From NCBI GenBank assembly GCA_963971575.1, contig OZ020616.1, positions 32,034,306 to 32,098,305 on the forward strand: 64,000 nt of DNA, read 5' to 3'. Both the position numbers and the translations under genes were made by a program. Below, in pieces: positions 44,286-53,889 of this stretch; position 1 is the stretch's first letter; each line of letters opens with the position of its first letter. This DNA is from Liopterus haemorrhoidalis. Taxonomy: Eukaryota; Arthropoda; Insecta; Coleoptera; Dytiscidae. Under the pieces are notes generated by a model. The model did not search any database, had not been told where the DNA came from, and saw only the letters and a list, made by a program, of their open reading frames with translations.

Positions 44286-45300
44286 TTATTTTTGCTGTAA
44301 AAGAAAAATGATAAATGAAATATTTCAGTTTCAAGTAGAACTACAATAATCGTTTATTTATTCTAAACCACTCTTTTGTATATATTTATGTTAAGTAAGT
44401 AATAAGTGAGGTACGTCGTTTATAGATAGCTCTCCCCATAGCTCCCGATTATATTATCTTATTAAAAACTGCATTTTGTCGGCCTTGGTAGCGTAGAGGT
44501 AGCGCTCATACTTCATGAGCCAAAGGTCCCGGGTTCGAATCCTGGTCAGAGCATGGATGTTTGTAAGCCGGTGTAATTGGGATATTTAGTCCAGTTCTGT
44601 GGTTAAAAAAAAAAAAAAACAGGGACAGGTGCTTTTCTCATATTCATCTTTGCTGTAAATGAATAATAAATGAGATATTTTAACTTTATAAGTAACTCTC
44701 CTTGTCCGCTACATAATCTTTTTAAAAACTGCGTTAAAGAGAAAAAAAAAGTGATATACATTTTTGTTGTAAAGTAAATAATAAGTGAGATATTTCAAGA
44801 TTTAAGTTTTAGGGTGTATCCCCGTAATTCCCCAAATGTTCATTTTTCGAAAATTATATACAACAAAAGATTTGTTTTTTTTTTTATTATAAACAATTTT
44901 TGACATTGAACAGCAAAAATTGTAGCAAAAAGTCCCCATACGGGAGATATTTCCAAAATTTAACTTTAGGGTCTCGCCACGTAAATCCCCAAATATGCAT
45001 CTAAATGAAAAAATGCACAGACGCAAAAGGAATATTTTCTTATTATAAACTATTTTTTTATATATGATTTTGCTGGTAAGTTGATAATAAGGGAAATATA
45101 TCTAAATTATATGTAGATTTTAATTTTAGGGTGTCTCCCCGTAACTCCCCAAATATGCATCTTACTGAAAAAATGCTTTGAACAAAGAATATTTGTTATC
45201 TTATAATAAACAATTTTTGTTATATACAATTTTCTGTTAAATCGATAATAAGGGAGATGTTTTAAGCTTTTTAATAAACAGTTTTAACCCCGAAACCCCG
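44286..45300. repeat. Diverged tandem repeat with a period of about 158 bp
   Basis: The word AGGGTGT(A/C)TCCCCGTAA(T/C)TCC recurs at 44811, 44968 and 45128, 157 and 160 bases apart, with a weaker form near 45280 and others near 44430 and 44695. Each unit also has CCCCAAATATGCAT, TTATAATAAACAATTTTTGT and AATAAGGGAGATATTT in the same order. It is satellite-like but diverged, and the SINE at 44482 interrupts it. Confidence 0.75.
44482..44619 (+). mobile_element. tRNA-derived SINE
   Basis: The 5' part resembles a tRNA. An A-box-like TAGCGTAGAGG lies at 44489 and a perfect B box GGTTCGAATCC at 44532. The D-arm (GCG/CGC) and T-arm pair well, and the acceptor ends pair at six of seven positions counting two G-T pairs. 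The anticodon stem does not pair in the standard register, so it is not a working tRNA. A 50-base tail region follows and ends in 15 A residues (44605-44619). SINEs of this type use LINE enzymes in trans. No clear target duplication was found. Confidence 0.65.
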
Positions 45301-45487
45301 ATTTTTACGAATATTTCACAACAGAAATATTTCGAAAAAATGTATTTAACAAAGGTTACTATAAAAGCAATAAATAACTTTTATTTGAGACATTTTTTGA
45401 TAAAGCAGCCTAAATTAAACAAGTACTTTGTGACGGCGGTCTGTCCTGTGGTGGCCAGAGCTGACATTTTTTAGTAAAATTTCATAG

Positions 45488-45838
45488 ATAATTTATTTAT
45501 TTATTTATTTTCATTTGGTTACAGGCATAGCCCAAAAGACAATAAAGTTACAGTATAATGTACAATAGAGAAAAAACAATAATGGATTACAATACTTTTA
45601 CAACTGGACAACATTGTGAATATTCTTTCATTAACAATTTTTTTTTTTATTAAATTAATAACAGCTTCAGGACTCTTTGAGAATATATCAAAGTCAAAAA
45701 TATTATTGAAACTCAAAAATAGCCTATTCATAATCGAATATTTCCCATATTCTGTGGAACTATGTGGTATATGTAATAATGTATTTGTTCTGCAAAAATG
45801 CCATTTATGATTTTATAAGCAAAAATACCTTCGGCAAC
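45488..45838 (-). mobile_element. 3' fragment of the same LINE family as 8015-12463
   Basis: On the minus strand this matches 12075-12463: the (AAAT)n tail, then GGTTACAGGCATAGCCCAAA on the plus strand, the 3' UTR and the last 70 codons (SFNNIFDFDIFSKSPEAVIN). It is cut off at 45838 in the middle of the ORF, a typical 5' truncation. Confidence 0.8.
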
Positions 45839-46292
45839 AGTAGTCACTGTCTCTCACAGTACTCATACTCGTGCTTAAAGCACACTTAAAAGTGTTGCTT
45901 ACGTCACTTTGGATATCGTCTATTTTTATACGAAGCAAATAACGTTATGAATAATTGCCATTTACGTTTACATAATACGTATAATATGGTAAAAAATGAT
46001 ATTGAATGTATATTGAAGCACTTAAGAACATCTTTTTTGCCCCATTAGATAATAGAGAGACACAGTGCTTTAGAATTTGTGAGGTTATGTACTTACAATA
46101 AAGTGGAAATATTAACGTAGTGTTCTGACAAATTTGAACATTGATATTAGTGCGACACGCGACATACTTAGAACTTACACAACATTGTTAATTTGAGTAA
46201 ATACCAGAGGCGGTTGGGTACATAAGAGCTGCAGAGTTGCAGCACCTCCAAAATTAAATTAATTTAAACATTAGAGATGTCTATGATTTCTT

Positions 46293-46332
<40 letters not shown>

Positions 46333-46336
46333 TCCT
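46293..46336. repeat. (TC)n microsatellite
   Basis: A run of alternating TC, about 44 bases, with few interruptions. Confidence 0.85.
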
Positions 46337-46374
46337 TTTAAATTTACTTTATTTTTAACCGTCACTACTCTCTA

Positions 46375-46447
46375 GCGTTGTGCGTCGTGCATCGTGCGTC
46401 GTGCATCGTGCGTTGTGCGTCGTGCATCGTGCGTCGTGTGTCGTTCA
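46375..46447. repeat. GTGCGTCGTGCATC minisatellite
   Basis: Units GTGCGTCGTGCATC repeat about five times, with small changes such as GTGCGTTGTGC. It lies next to the TC run and the deleted mariner. Confidence 0.8.
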
Positions 46448-46481
46448 TAAAACAAATATTTCGTCTACAAGTTATGATATA

Positions 46482-46984
46482 CGAGGGCTACCTTTTAAGT
46501 TTTTACAAAAACTAAAAAAGATTTTTTTTTTAAACAAACTGTTTTATTTTATTTCAAAACATTCGTCTTTAAGACTTTTACACTTTTGCATGCGTTCATA
46601 CCAATTCTCGAAACATTTTTCCCACTCAACGGTTTTTAAAGGCTTCAACAGCTTCATGAGGTGATGAAAAACGCACGACCACGAAGAAATTCTGCTAACC
46701 AATTGTAAACAGTCATTTCTGATGGTGCTTCATTACCAAAAGTTGAACGAAGCGAATCTATGTATTGTTGTTGAGTTAGGCCATTACTAAAATCGTAAAA
46801 AATCATCCAACGAAAACCTTCACGAGTAATATACATTTTTTCACAAATTCAACAAACTACTCGGTCAATTTATAAGCTGCCACTGATTGCACAATACCAA
46901 ATGTCAAATTTTACAAATATAATAGTGACACATTTCAATATTGCCATCTAGTGGTCGTTTGTAAAACATAAAAGGTAACCCTTG
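46482..46984 (-). mobile_element. Internally deleted mariner element
   Basis: Inverted repeats start CGAGGGCTACCTTTTAAG on the left and (inverted) CAAGGGTTACCTTTTATG on the right, with TA outside both (46480-46481 and 46985-46986). On the minus strand the transposase N-terminus is present (RWMIFYDFSNGLTQQQYIDS, 46800 down to 46660). It is joined to the C-terminal tail with KCFENWYERMQKCKSLKD (about 46625-46570). The catalytic core is missing, so this is a 503-bp deletion derivative. A fragment of the right end is at 26100-26235. Confidence 0.8.
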
Positions 46985-46986
46985 TA

Positions 46987-48059
46987 CAATGACTTGTACA
47001 ATGTGCTGTATGTATTGGCAGCTCCATTATCTATTGTATTGCTGCGACTGGCATTGAGTGAAAATCTACTTTCGGAGCTGCAGTCGTTTGCAGTTAAAAG
47101 CTTGCGAAATGGACATTTAACTAAGGGTTAAACATAACACGAGGATAATAACATAATAAGTTAATTTTGTTCTACATACTTAACTAATACATATAAAATC
47201 ATAAAATGTGATATTTCTATATTTAGATTTTATTTGTAAATATAGTTAAAAAATATCCATCTTAATAATTTATTTTTCCGAAAGAAAATTTCATTTATAC
47301 TTCTGGTTGCAGCCAGTGCAGGTTGGGGGGGGGGCGCAGACATTTTGGAGCCCAAGTTACAAAAATGTACGTATACTTGTGTTGTGAAATATTAATTTAG
47401 GGGGGGGCTAAATTTGAAGCTAGGCCACTAGTGAATACTATATATATGCGTATGTCTTTGATAGCTTGTCGACGTCATATACTTCTAATAAAATGTCGCT
47501 TAGAGAAACAGTCCTTTACACGATAAAATTTGTTAATGACGACGAAGATAAAAGTGAACTGCTCTCCATCTCTTTTTGTCAGGGTATTTTATGCCATACG
47601 ATACGTAGCGGAAAGTGTACCAGGTGTGGAGATTTAAATGAGTAGAGTAATAAAATTGATTTCCTGTCTGTACTATATCCAGGAGTTTGCTTAACATTTG
47701 CTACAAAGTTTCAATTAAAATTAATACTACAGAACTTGAGGAAAGATATTACGTAAATTAAATAAATAAAACAATGCTCGATTTGTTCAGAGTAACAGGC
47801 AATGTTTTACGTCAAATAGTTACTATGCTCCGTAGGCAATCCGCGTACCACGAACAGCTTTTATTTTATATTAAAATATTTATAAAGTTTATGTATTTTA
47901 TATAAAATGTAATAAAAATGTAATTCTATTTTCACATTATTCGAAAGTTAAAACATTTGTTTCAAGTGATTTATTATTTTTAGAACAACAATTGGAATTT
48001 CTTTAATTTTATTTTGATTATTTTAATTTTATATTTATGTTCGTTGAGTCAAAAATCAG
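46987..48059. other. Intron sequence of the IR pseudogene, no recognised genes
   Basis: Two G-rich runs (47324-47335 and 47400-47407), about 70 bases apart, may be the ends of a small decayed DNA transposon, but no duplication or inverted repeat could be confirmed. Homology to the first 75 codons of exon 2 of the intact IR was not found here. Confidence 0.4.
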
Positions 48060-48682
48060 TTCATTGGAGAAAATATTACAGTTATTAGATTTAATCCATA
48101 TAACAGTAAATTTTTTGATTATGCTGCAGACAAACAAATATTCTATGAGAAAACCTTTAATTTATATGGATATAATTTGAATGCAATGCTTATAAAATCA
48201 GAGGATCAATCCAAGGTGTGGGTGAAAGAACCTGGCAATGAAACTCTGTATTTAGGAAAGGATGGATAATTAATCAAAACTATCTTACAACGCTGTAATG
48301 GCAGTTTAGAAGTATATAATTTAGATGAATACTTTGGTGTGGACAGTCCATGGCGACCTGGAAACATTAATAAGAAAGAACATTTAAAAATGCCATTCAT
48401 TAATAATTACAGTATAGATTTTGCATTAGTTTCACAAGAGCTTATTGTTAATAATGTAACTGATGCTGTCTATCCACATGGTAGAGATGACTGGGTTGCA
48501 GTTATACCTAAATCCAAAATACTTTCCCATTTTAGTCATTTAATAATTGTTTTAAAAGAAGGTTTTATTTATATATTTATGTTCTTTGTGTTTATTTGCC
48601 CTATCATATGGAATACATATAGAATTTCTACATTCACTAGTTTTCATAACTTTAAACAATTTTCGTATCACACTGGGATCTG
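48060..48682 (+). pseudogene. Ionotropic receptor pseudogene, exon 2 (truncated)
   Basis: The frame runs from a possible acceptor (AAAAATCAG, ending 48059) in phase 0. It reads RFNPYNSKFFDYAADKQIFY, collinear with GFNPYFNQYLQNLSNTDIFY of the intact IR. DSPWRPGNINKK (48340) parallels NPWRPLNKNQ, VYPHGRDDWVAVIPKSKILS (48468) parallels YPHARDDMVVLKPRAKILS, and M1 follows at 48560-48615. TAA at 48267-48269 interrupts KDG, where the intact gene has KDGEII. Receptor homology ends after M1, and LINE-like sequence begins near 48683. The channel pore and S2 lobe are missing, and I did not find them elsewhere in the window. Confidence 0.75.
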
Positions 48683-49309
48683 TGTCGCAGGAGGTAGTAC
48701 CGTAGGTGACGTCTCCCCACGTGACTATCCTGTACACTGTACCCAGGCTAGCTCATGAGCTGGGTTCCGGTTATATCTTCTCGGCTTGAAGAGACATGTT
48801 GCACTAAGTGTCTGAAAATAAGTTGTGATACCCCAAGGATCGTTGTAAAAGACATACAAACAATATGAATTTAAGTATTTATTAAACAAGAAATTAGATT
48901 TGAAACATAACAAAGTAAAATATATGAAATAAACATGTTAACAATAGAAGTTATAAACAATACAGTATTTAGGATAGGATTCTAAATAGGAATGTAAAGG
49001 ACGGCGAGCGTCCTTGTTGGCGGCGGCGTCCACATGAAGGTGGGCGGCGCGGCGATAATGATGATGATGTCCGTCGTGGACATAAGTTACGATTAGAAGT
49101 GATACGTGAGGCTGTAGAGACATAGCGGTCACGCATAGTTTGTTTAAATATTGAAATTTAAATCTTTTAAAGTGCCGGAAGGCGGCAATGAGCGGCGGTA
49201 ACGCCGTGAAATATATATCGTTGGGACGGGGCCTGAGCGCCGTTTAATATAAGCCCACACACGACTAAAGTGAGTCGGGGGCGGCTGAAGTGCCGTCGGG
49301 GGCGGCGAT

Positions 49310-49665
49310 GCATTTGTCTAGAAGCGACTGCGAAGACGGATAAACATTTGCCGTGCAGCAAGTGTGAAACGTAGTGACACATAAGCCATGAAGTGAATGT
49401 GTGATAGAAACCTTTGCCTAGAAGCGAGTGTGGGTGCGGCTACTAGTGTCCGCCAAGAAGCGAAGGCCGTCGACGTAGTAGCGCCGCCAAGAAGCGATGC
49501 TGGCGAGCGCCCGCCAAGAAGCGAGTGCCGTGGAGCGTCCGCCAGGAAGCGAGGGCCGTGGTTGCCGAGAAGCGACCAGGTTGACGATGATACTTTAACT
49601 ATTGAAGAGAACCCTTCACTAAGCCAGGCAGCGAAGTGAAGTGTTCGGCTGCCGAGAAGCGACCA
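49310..49665 (-). repeat. Degenerate AGAAGCGA-containing repeats
   Basis: (A/G)GAAGCGA occurs at about eight places, near 49319, 49420, 49458, 49490, 49518, 49543, 49568 and 49658, usually preceded by CCGCC and followed by GxGCCG. Spacing is 25-40 bases in the centre. They lie in the 3' part of the jockey-type LINE. Confidence 0.6.
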
Positions 49666-49789
49666 ACGTTTAGCGGCCTAGTCTTTCCTCTGGATGTGTA
49701 CCGGGCTGAAGCCCTCAACACGTGTCTTGCGCTGTTTGAATGAAAAAATGGGTTGGCCTGATCCTCAGGCCTGTTGTGCTAAGTCGTGC

Positions 49790-51550
49790 TTAGTTGTCCT
49801 TAAGGAAGCATCGAGGCCTCCGATACTTCCATACTAGGGCTGGATCGTAGTCAACCGCAGATGCTATAGTAGCATTTGCGTGATCTTCTGCTTTCTGAAA
49901 GAATTTATCCGCGCAAGCGCAGAAAAACTCATTGAAGCTCGGTACACCCAGTTCTCGACTTATGTCATCATTCCGTATGAACCAAGGAGCGGCAGAAATT
50001 TGCCGCAAACACTTGTTCTGGAATGTCTGCAACCGCTTTAACTGAGCGGTGCTGGCATAAGCCCAGACGCTAGAAGCGTAGGTCAAGACATACCGAATCA
50101 CGGATTTATAAATCCGTGTCTTGTTAGAGATGCTGAGAGAGCTCTTCTTGCATAGAAGCGGAGAGAGCATTCCTTTGGCACGAGTGGCTTTGGCTATGGA
50201 GTAAGAAAAGTTCTTCTTCCAAGTCAATCTAGGGTCAAATATTAGCCCTAAATATTTGACACTATCACACCAAGGAATGTCTTCTCCAAAGAGTTTAACC
50301 GTACCCGACGGAATTCTCTTTTTTATGGAGAAGAACATTGCTTTAGATTTCGCACCGTTCACGGCGACGCGCCATCGCATACACCAGTTCTCGAGACTCT
50401 TGCAGGCCTGCTGGAGTCTTCGAGTGATAAGTGCTGGACCTAAAAATCTAGCCAGATATGCTGTGTCATCAGCATATTGACATTTAACTGTTCCCTCAGC
50501 CGTCGGCATGTCATTCGTATAAAGAGAGAATAACAAAGGCGACAGCAAAGAGCCCTGGGGGACGCCAGCCTCGACTGGCCGCCACGATGAGTACACATCC
50601 TCCACCTTAGCTCTTAGTTCTCTGGAAGTGAGATAAGAGGCGATCATCCTGATGAGAGATGGAGAGAAATCAGCGCAGCGCAGCTTGTAGACAAGGCCCG
50701 CGTGCCAAACGCGGTTGAACGCCTTGGAGACGTCTACAAAGACTGCACCGGCAGACTGATTTCTGTTAAATCCGTCTGTAATCAACTCAGTGACACGCAT
50801 GAGCTGATGGACTGTGGAATGTCCGCTACGGAATCGGTGTGCTCCTGGAGTCTGATCAGAATCAGCTTCTCTAGGATCTTGCCGAGGCAAGATAGGAGAC
50901 TTATCGGCCGATAGCTCTTAGCCAGCGATCGGTCATGTTCCGGTTTAGGGATGAGGACGATGTCTGCCTTTTTCCACACCCGTGGAAAATGGCACAGTCT
51001 CAGAGCCGCATTGAAGATGTTCGTCAGCGCGACGAGAGCTTTCCTGTCCAGATGTTTTATCATCTGGTTGGTGATGCCATCAGGTCCAGGCACTTTGAGC
51101 CTCTTGATGATCTCTGAGATCTGTCCTGGGCTGACGAAATCGCGTTCGTCCGGGATGAAAACTTCCTCTGAAAGAGATTGAAGTTTTTCATCTACCTCCA
51201 GGACAAAATATCGATCTAAAAAGTCCTCGTTTGGACTGGCATTGGGTCTGCAAACTGTCGGCGAATGCCTCAGATTTGCCTTTCCGGTCGTAGACCTTCC
51301 CATTGGCAGTAACTGTAGGAGGAATATGAGCTCGTTTCCTCCCTATTGCCTTGGCCATCCTCCATAGCGAGCAATCGTCAGGAGACAATTGTTCTAGGAC
51401 ACTAGACCACCGCTCATTCCGGTAATCCGCCAGGGCTTGGCGGACTTCCCGATCGAGTCTGTTCATTTTAGTCTTATCGACCGGATCTCTGAATCGCTGC
51501 CACCAGCGGCGAGAGCGATTCCGATCCTGAATGAGAGACCGAATATGCAT
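49790..51550 (-). pseudogene. Jockey-type LINE ORF2: reverse transcriptase (two frameshifts)
   Basis: The first part (51550-51240) covers the linker between endonuclease and RT. A second frame (51303-50782) reads VPGPDGITNQMIKHLDRKAL and ADIVLIPKPEHDRSLAKSYR, then PISLLSCLGKILEKL. The first frame then resumes (50890-49790) with HRFRSGHSTVHQLMRVTELI, AVFVDVSKAFNRVWHAGLVY, EAGVPQGSLLSPLLFSLYTN, CQYADDTAYLA and VKYLGLIFDPRLTWKKNF, and ends normally at 49790. In VSKAFNRVW an asparagine replaces the catalytic aspartate of the usual KAFDRVW. The two frameshifts compensate each other. The endonuclease and ORF1 are absent. Confidence 0.8.
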
Positions 51551-51576
51551 GGGCAGTGGCTTAGCCGCAGGTTTGA

Positions 51577-51895
51577 TAGCTGCAGGGAAATTTTCCCAAA
51601 ATTAAAAATACTTACGGTACCTTGTCTGTATTTATTACATTTACTTTTATATATTAAAGAGAATGGTAATTTGTTGCACACAAATGGTACTGTACAAACT
51701 ATAATACCCGAGTTAGATCTGACATCAGACAACCCAGAATCAAGTACTAATATGTCAAAAAAATTGTCTACTTATGTCGGAGCAATTGTGTTCAACAAAT
51801 TACCGATTAGAATTGGAACTTTGAATAATGCAAATTTTAAATATTGTATCAAAAACTTCTTGCTAGAAGGTGATGATTTAACCTTCCTAGCATAG
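51577..51895 (+). pseudogene. CR1-like LINE, C-terminal fragment
   Basis: The frame reads REIFPKLKILTVPCLYLLHL, then LYIKENGNLL, and ends FKYCIKNFLLEGDDLTFLA. This parallels KELFKQLAILTVPSLYILN and FKRKIKNFLLKGAYYDIQE of the LINE at 38190-38500, at moderate identity, so it is a related family and not the same one. A T-rich stretch follows to about 51960. Confidence 0.7.
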
Positions 51896-52086
51896 ATTTT
51901 TATTTTCCATGATTTTTTTTTTTTTTGACTTGGTTTTTGTATTTTTTTGTACTTTCAACTATAATAAAATTTATTATTTATATTTATTATTTACTATTTA
52001 TTTAACTAAGCCATAAATCTGTAACTCCTTCGATTCGGACCTATGTTGATATAATATTTTTTGCCTAAAAATATAATTATAATAAT

Positions 52087-53372
52087 TGTTGCGACCGCTT
52101 GAGTCACAAAATAATTCAAAATTACCGCTCCTGGTAATATTTATCATTTCTTATTTTTCATATACAATTCTAGCGTTCATTGTATGAACCGCTAGAATCT
52201 TGTATAATTCTGTCTGAGACAGCGACTACTCGTTTGTCTTTCAACGAGAACAGACGTCTTTTTGAGTTTTTATAAAATCTAATATACTGTGTTTCGAGTT
52301 TACCAAGACGAGGCTGCGAGCTATTTGGTAAACTAGAATTTTCGCTTGACCACATTCGGGATCTACGTTTTTTACAAGAAAAAAACCATAGTTTTGGATC
52401 AAGAAGTTCTAATTTTTGATATTTTTTTCTCAATCAAAAAATATCTATAATGTTCTCAAGAAGCGTATATTTGGAACTACCAAATATCCAGACGAGAACC
52501 TGGAGAACCTAGACCACTCCAAAAGTTGGGCCAGTAATCAACCGACATCGGCGATTCCACCAGGATATTGTAGAGTCCGATTGTGGATAACTGAAGTCAA
52601 CTTCTGTATCTGTATTCCACGCTAAGTATTTTTTCGTATTTTCATACGGAACGCGTGAGTACAAATTTAAATTCATTATTTTCATTGTTTTTGACGCGCC
52701 GTACAGTTCAGTACCTGTGCGTGCGCACATTGTAAATTTTTCCATTTTGTTAATTTAGATTCTGTAAATTGTAAATTGAATATTGTTTTGTGTATGGTTT
52801 CTCACCCCAATGTATTTGGTTGTGTCGGGGAGAAACATATATTTGTAAAACTTACATCACCCGTCTACCGGGTGATCCATTATTTATACTAATTTGCGCT
52901 ACCTTTTCCCCAATTAATTTTTGTTTGTTATAAAAATTATTCAAAATAATTTTTCGAGTTACTCAGAGCAGTTCTACGATATCAGCGGCTGGTTAGGGAT
53001 TCAAGAGGTCAGATTTGTGTTATTACTCTTCCAGAACCACTGTGTGGGCCCCTTCAAATACCTCTACTCCCAGGGAAAACCAAACCACATGTAATAAGTC
53101 TCCAAGCATAACCCCTTGGAGTGAAATACGTCTGAACCCTGCCTGTCCTTTTTTATGTTTGTGAGTATAACTCTGCTCTGAACTAACGCGCCCCCTTTTT
53201 CAACGATTTACCTGCAATTCTGCGGCAGGTTAAATCCGCACACATCACAATTTTCTCAGCAGAACCGTTTATTAGTCACCACGTGTGGCGGGTCCTACGA
53301 TCTTATTCGTAGACCTATGTGACGCCGCGACGCCTGCGTCTCTCCTACGAAACCAGCGCAACGGGTGCCACA
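52087..53372. mobile_element. Probable solo LTR (about 1.29 kb)
   Basis: The segment starts TGTTGCGACCGC and ends GGGTGCCACA, with TG...CA limits and a short inverted match (TGTTGC / TGTGGC). ATAAT lies on both sides (52082-52086 and 53373-53377). It differs from the AT-rich flanks in base content and has no ORF of note. The duplication is AT-rich and the right flank is (AAT)n, so chance cannot be excluded. Confidence 0.45.
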
Positions 53373-53780
53373 ATAATAATAATATTTATTTTAATTTTAT
53401 AATAAACTTTATTTCCTACGCAAGTTCAAATTTTTCATTATCTACTTTATTATTTATTATACTTAAATTAATTTTAGAATATTTATATTTTGACATGAGG
53501 ATCATACAATTAGTTTTTTTTTTTTTTTTATTAATTTTTACTTACAGCTGCATATTTATGTTCCTTGCCATGTTCCATAATATACATATCGTTTACAATA
53601 TATATAATATAATAACAAATTTAGCCTTCACATTAACTCTTATTTATTATATAATTTTTTATTTATTTATTTTTTTATTGTACATAAATTTACAACTAGC
53701 TTACATTCTTAAACTAACAAGTAAATGTATTGACGAAATTAGCGTGTGTGGAGTTGTCACTCATTAGTGAGCCTATTAAT
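53373..53780. other. Very AT-rich spacer
   Basis: AAT and TTA runs dominate. A 160-residue frame here (53285-53767) is made of isoleucine, phenylalanine and tyrosine stretches and has no features of a real protein. Confidence 0.5.
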
Positions 53781-53889
53781 TTTTTGTTTTGTTTTTTTTT
53801 TTTAATACTAATGTAGTAAAGAAAATTATTTAAATTAAATCCTGGGGTTTTGTTCTATTTAATCTTCTGATTTGATTTTCGTTGTTTAA

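Larger units (their letters stand above)
48683..51576 (-). mobile_element. Jockey-type LINE, 5'-truncated, with GC-rich 3' region
   Basis: Minus-strand ORF2 (51550-49790) is followed by about 1.1 kb of 3' sequence that is richer in G+C than anything nearby and contains many AGAAGCGA words. No poly(A) tail could be seen at the 48683 end. That border is therefore set by where the receptor homology stops and may include another element. The other end abuts a CR1-like fragment at 51577. Confidence 0.65.

Noticed and set aside
44482..44553. A functional tRNA gene (anticodon CAT or CTT)
   Set aside because: The anticodon stem does not pair in the standard register and an A tail follows, so a SINE is the better reading.
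47290..47440. G-run-bordered block as a hAT MITE
   Set aside because: No inverted repeat or 8-bp duplication could be confirmed.
49000..49560. CRISPR-like spacing of the AGAAGCGA words
   Set aside because: The repeats are short, uneven in spacing and diverged, in an animal genome within a LINE; no direct-repeat/spacer structure exists.
49397..49639. 80-residue arginine/serine-rich ORF
   Set aside because: It is the complement of a GC-rich repeat region in the LINE 3' part; no start context or homology.
53285..53767. 160-residue ORF
   Set aside because: It consists of isoleucine, phenylalanine and tyrosine runs in AT-rich sequence, begins inside a probable LTR and has no domain features.
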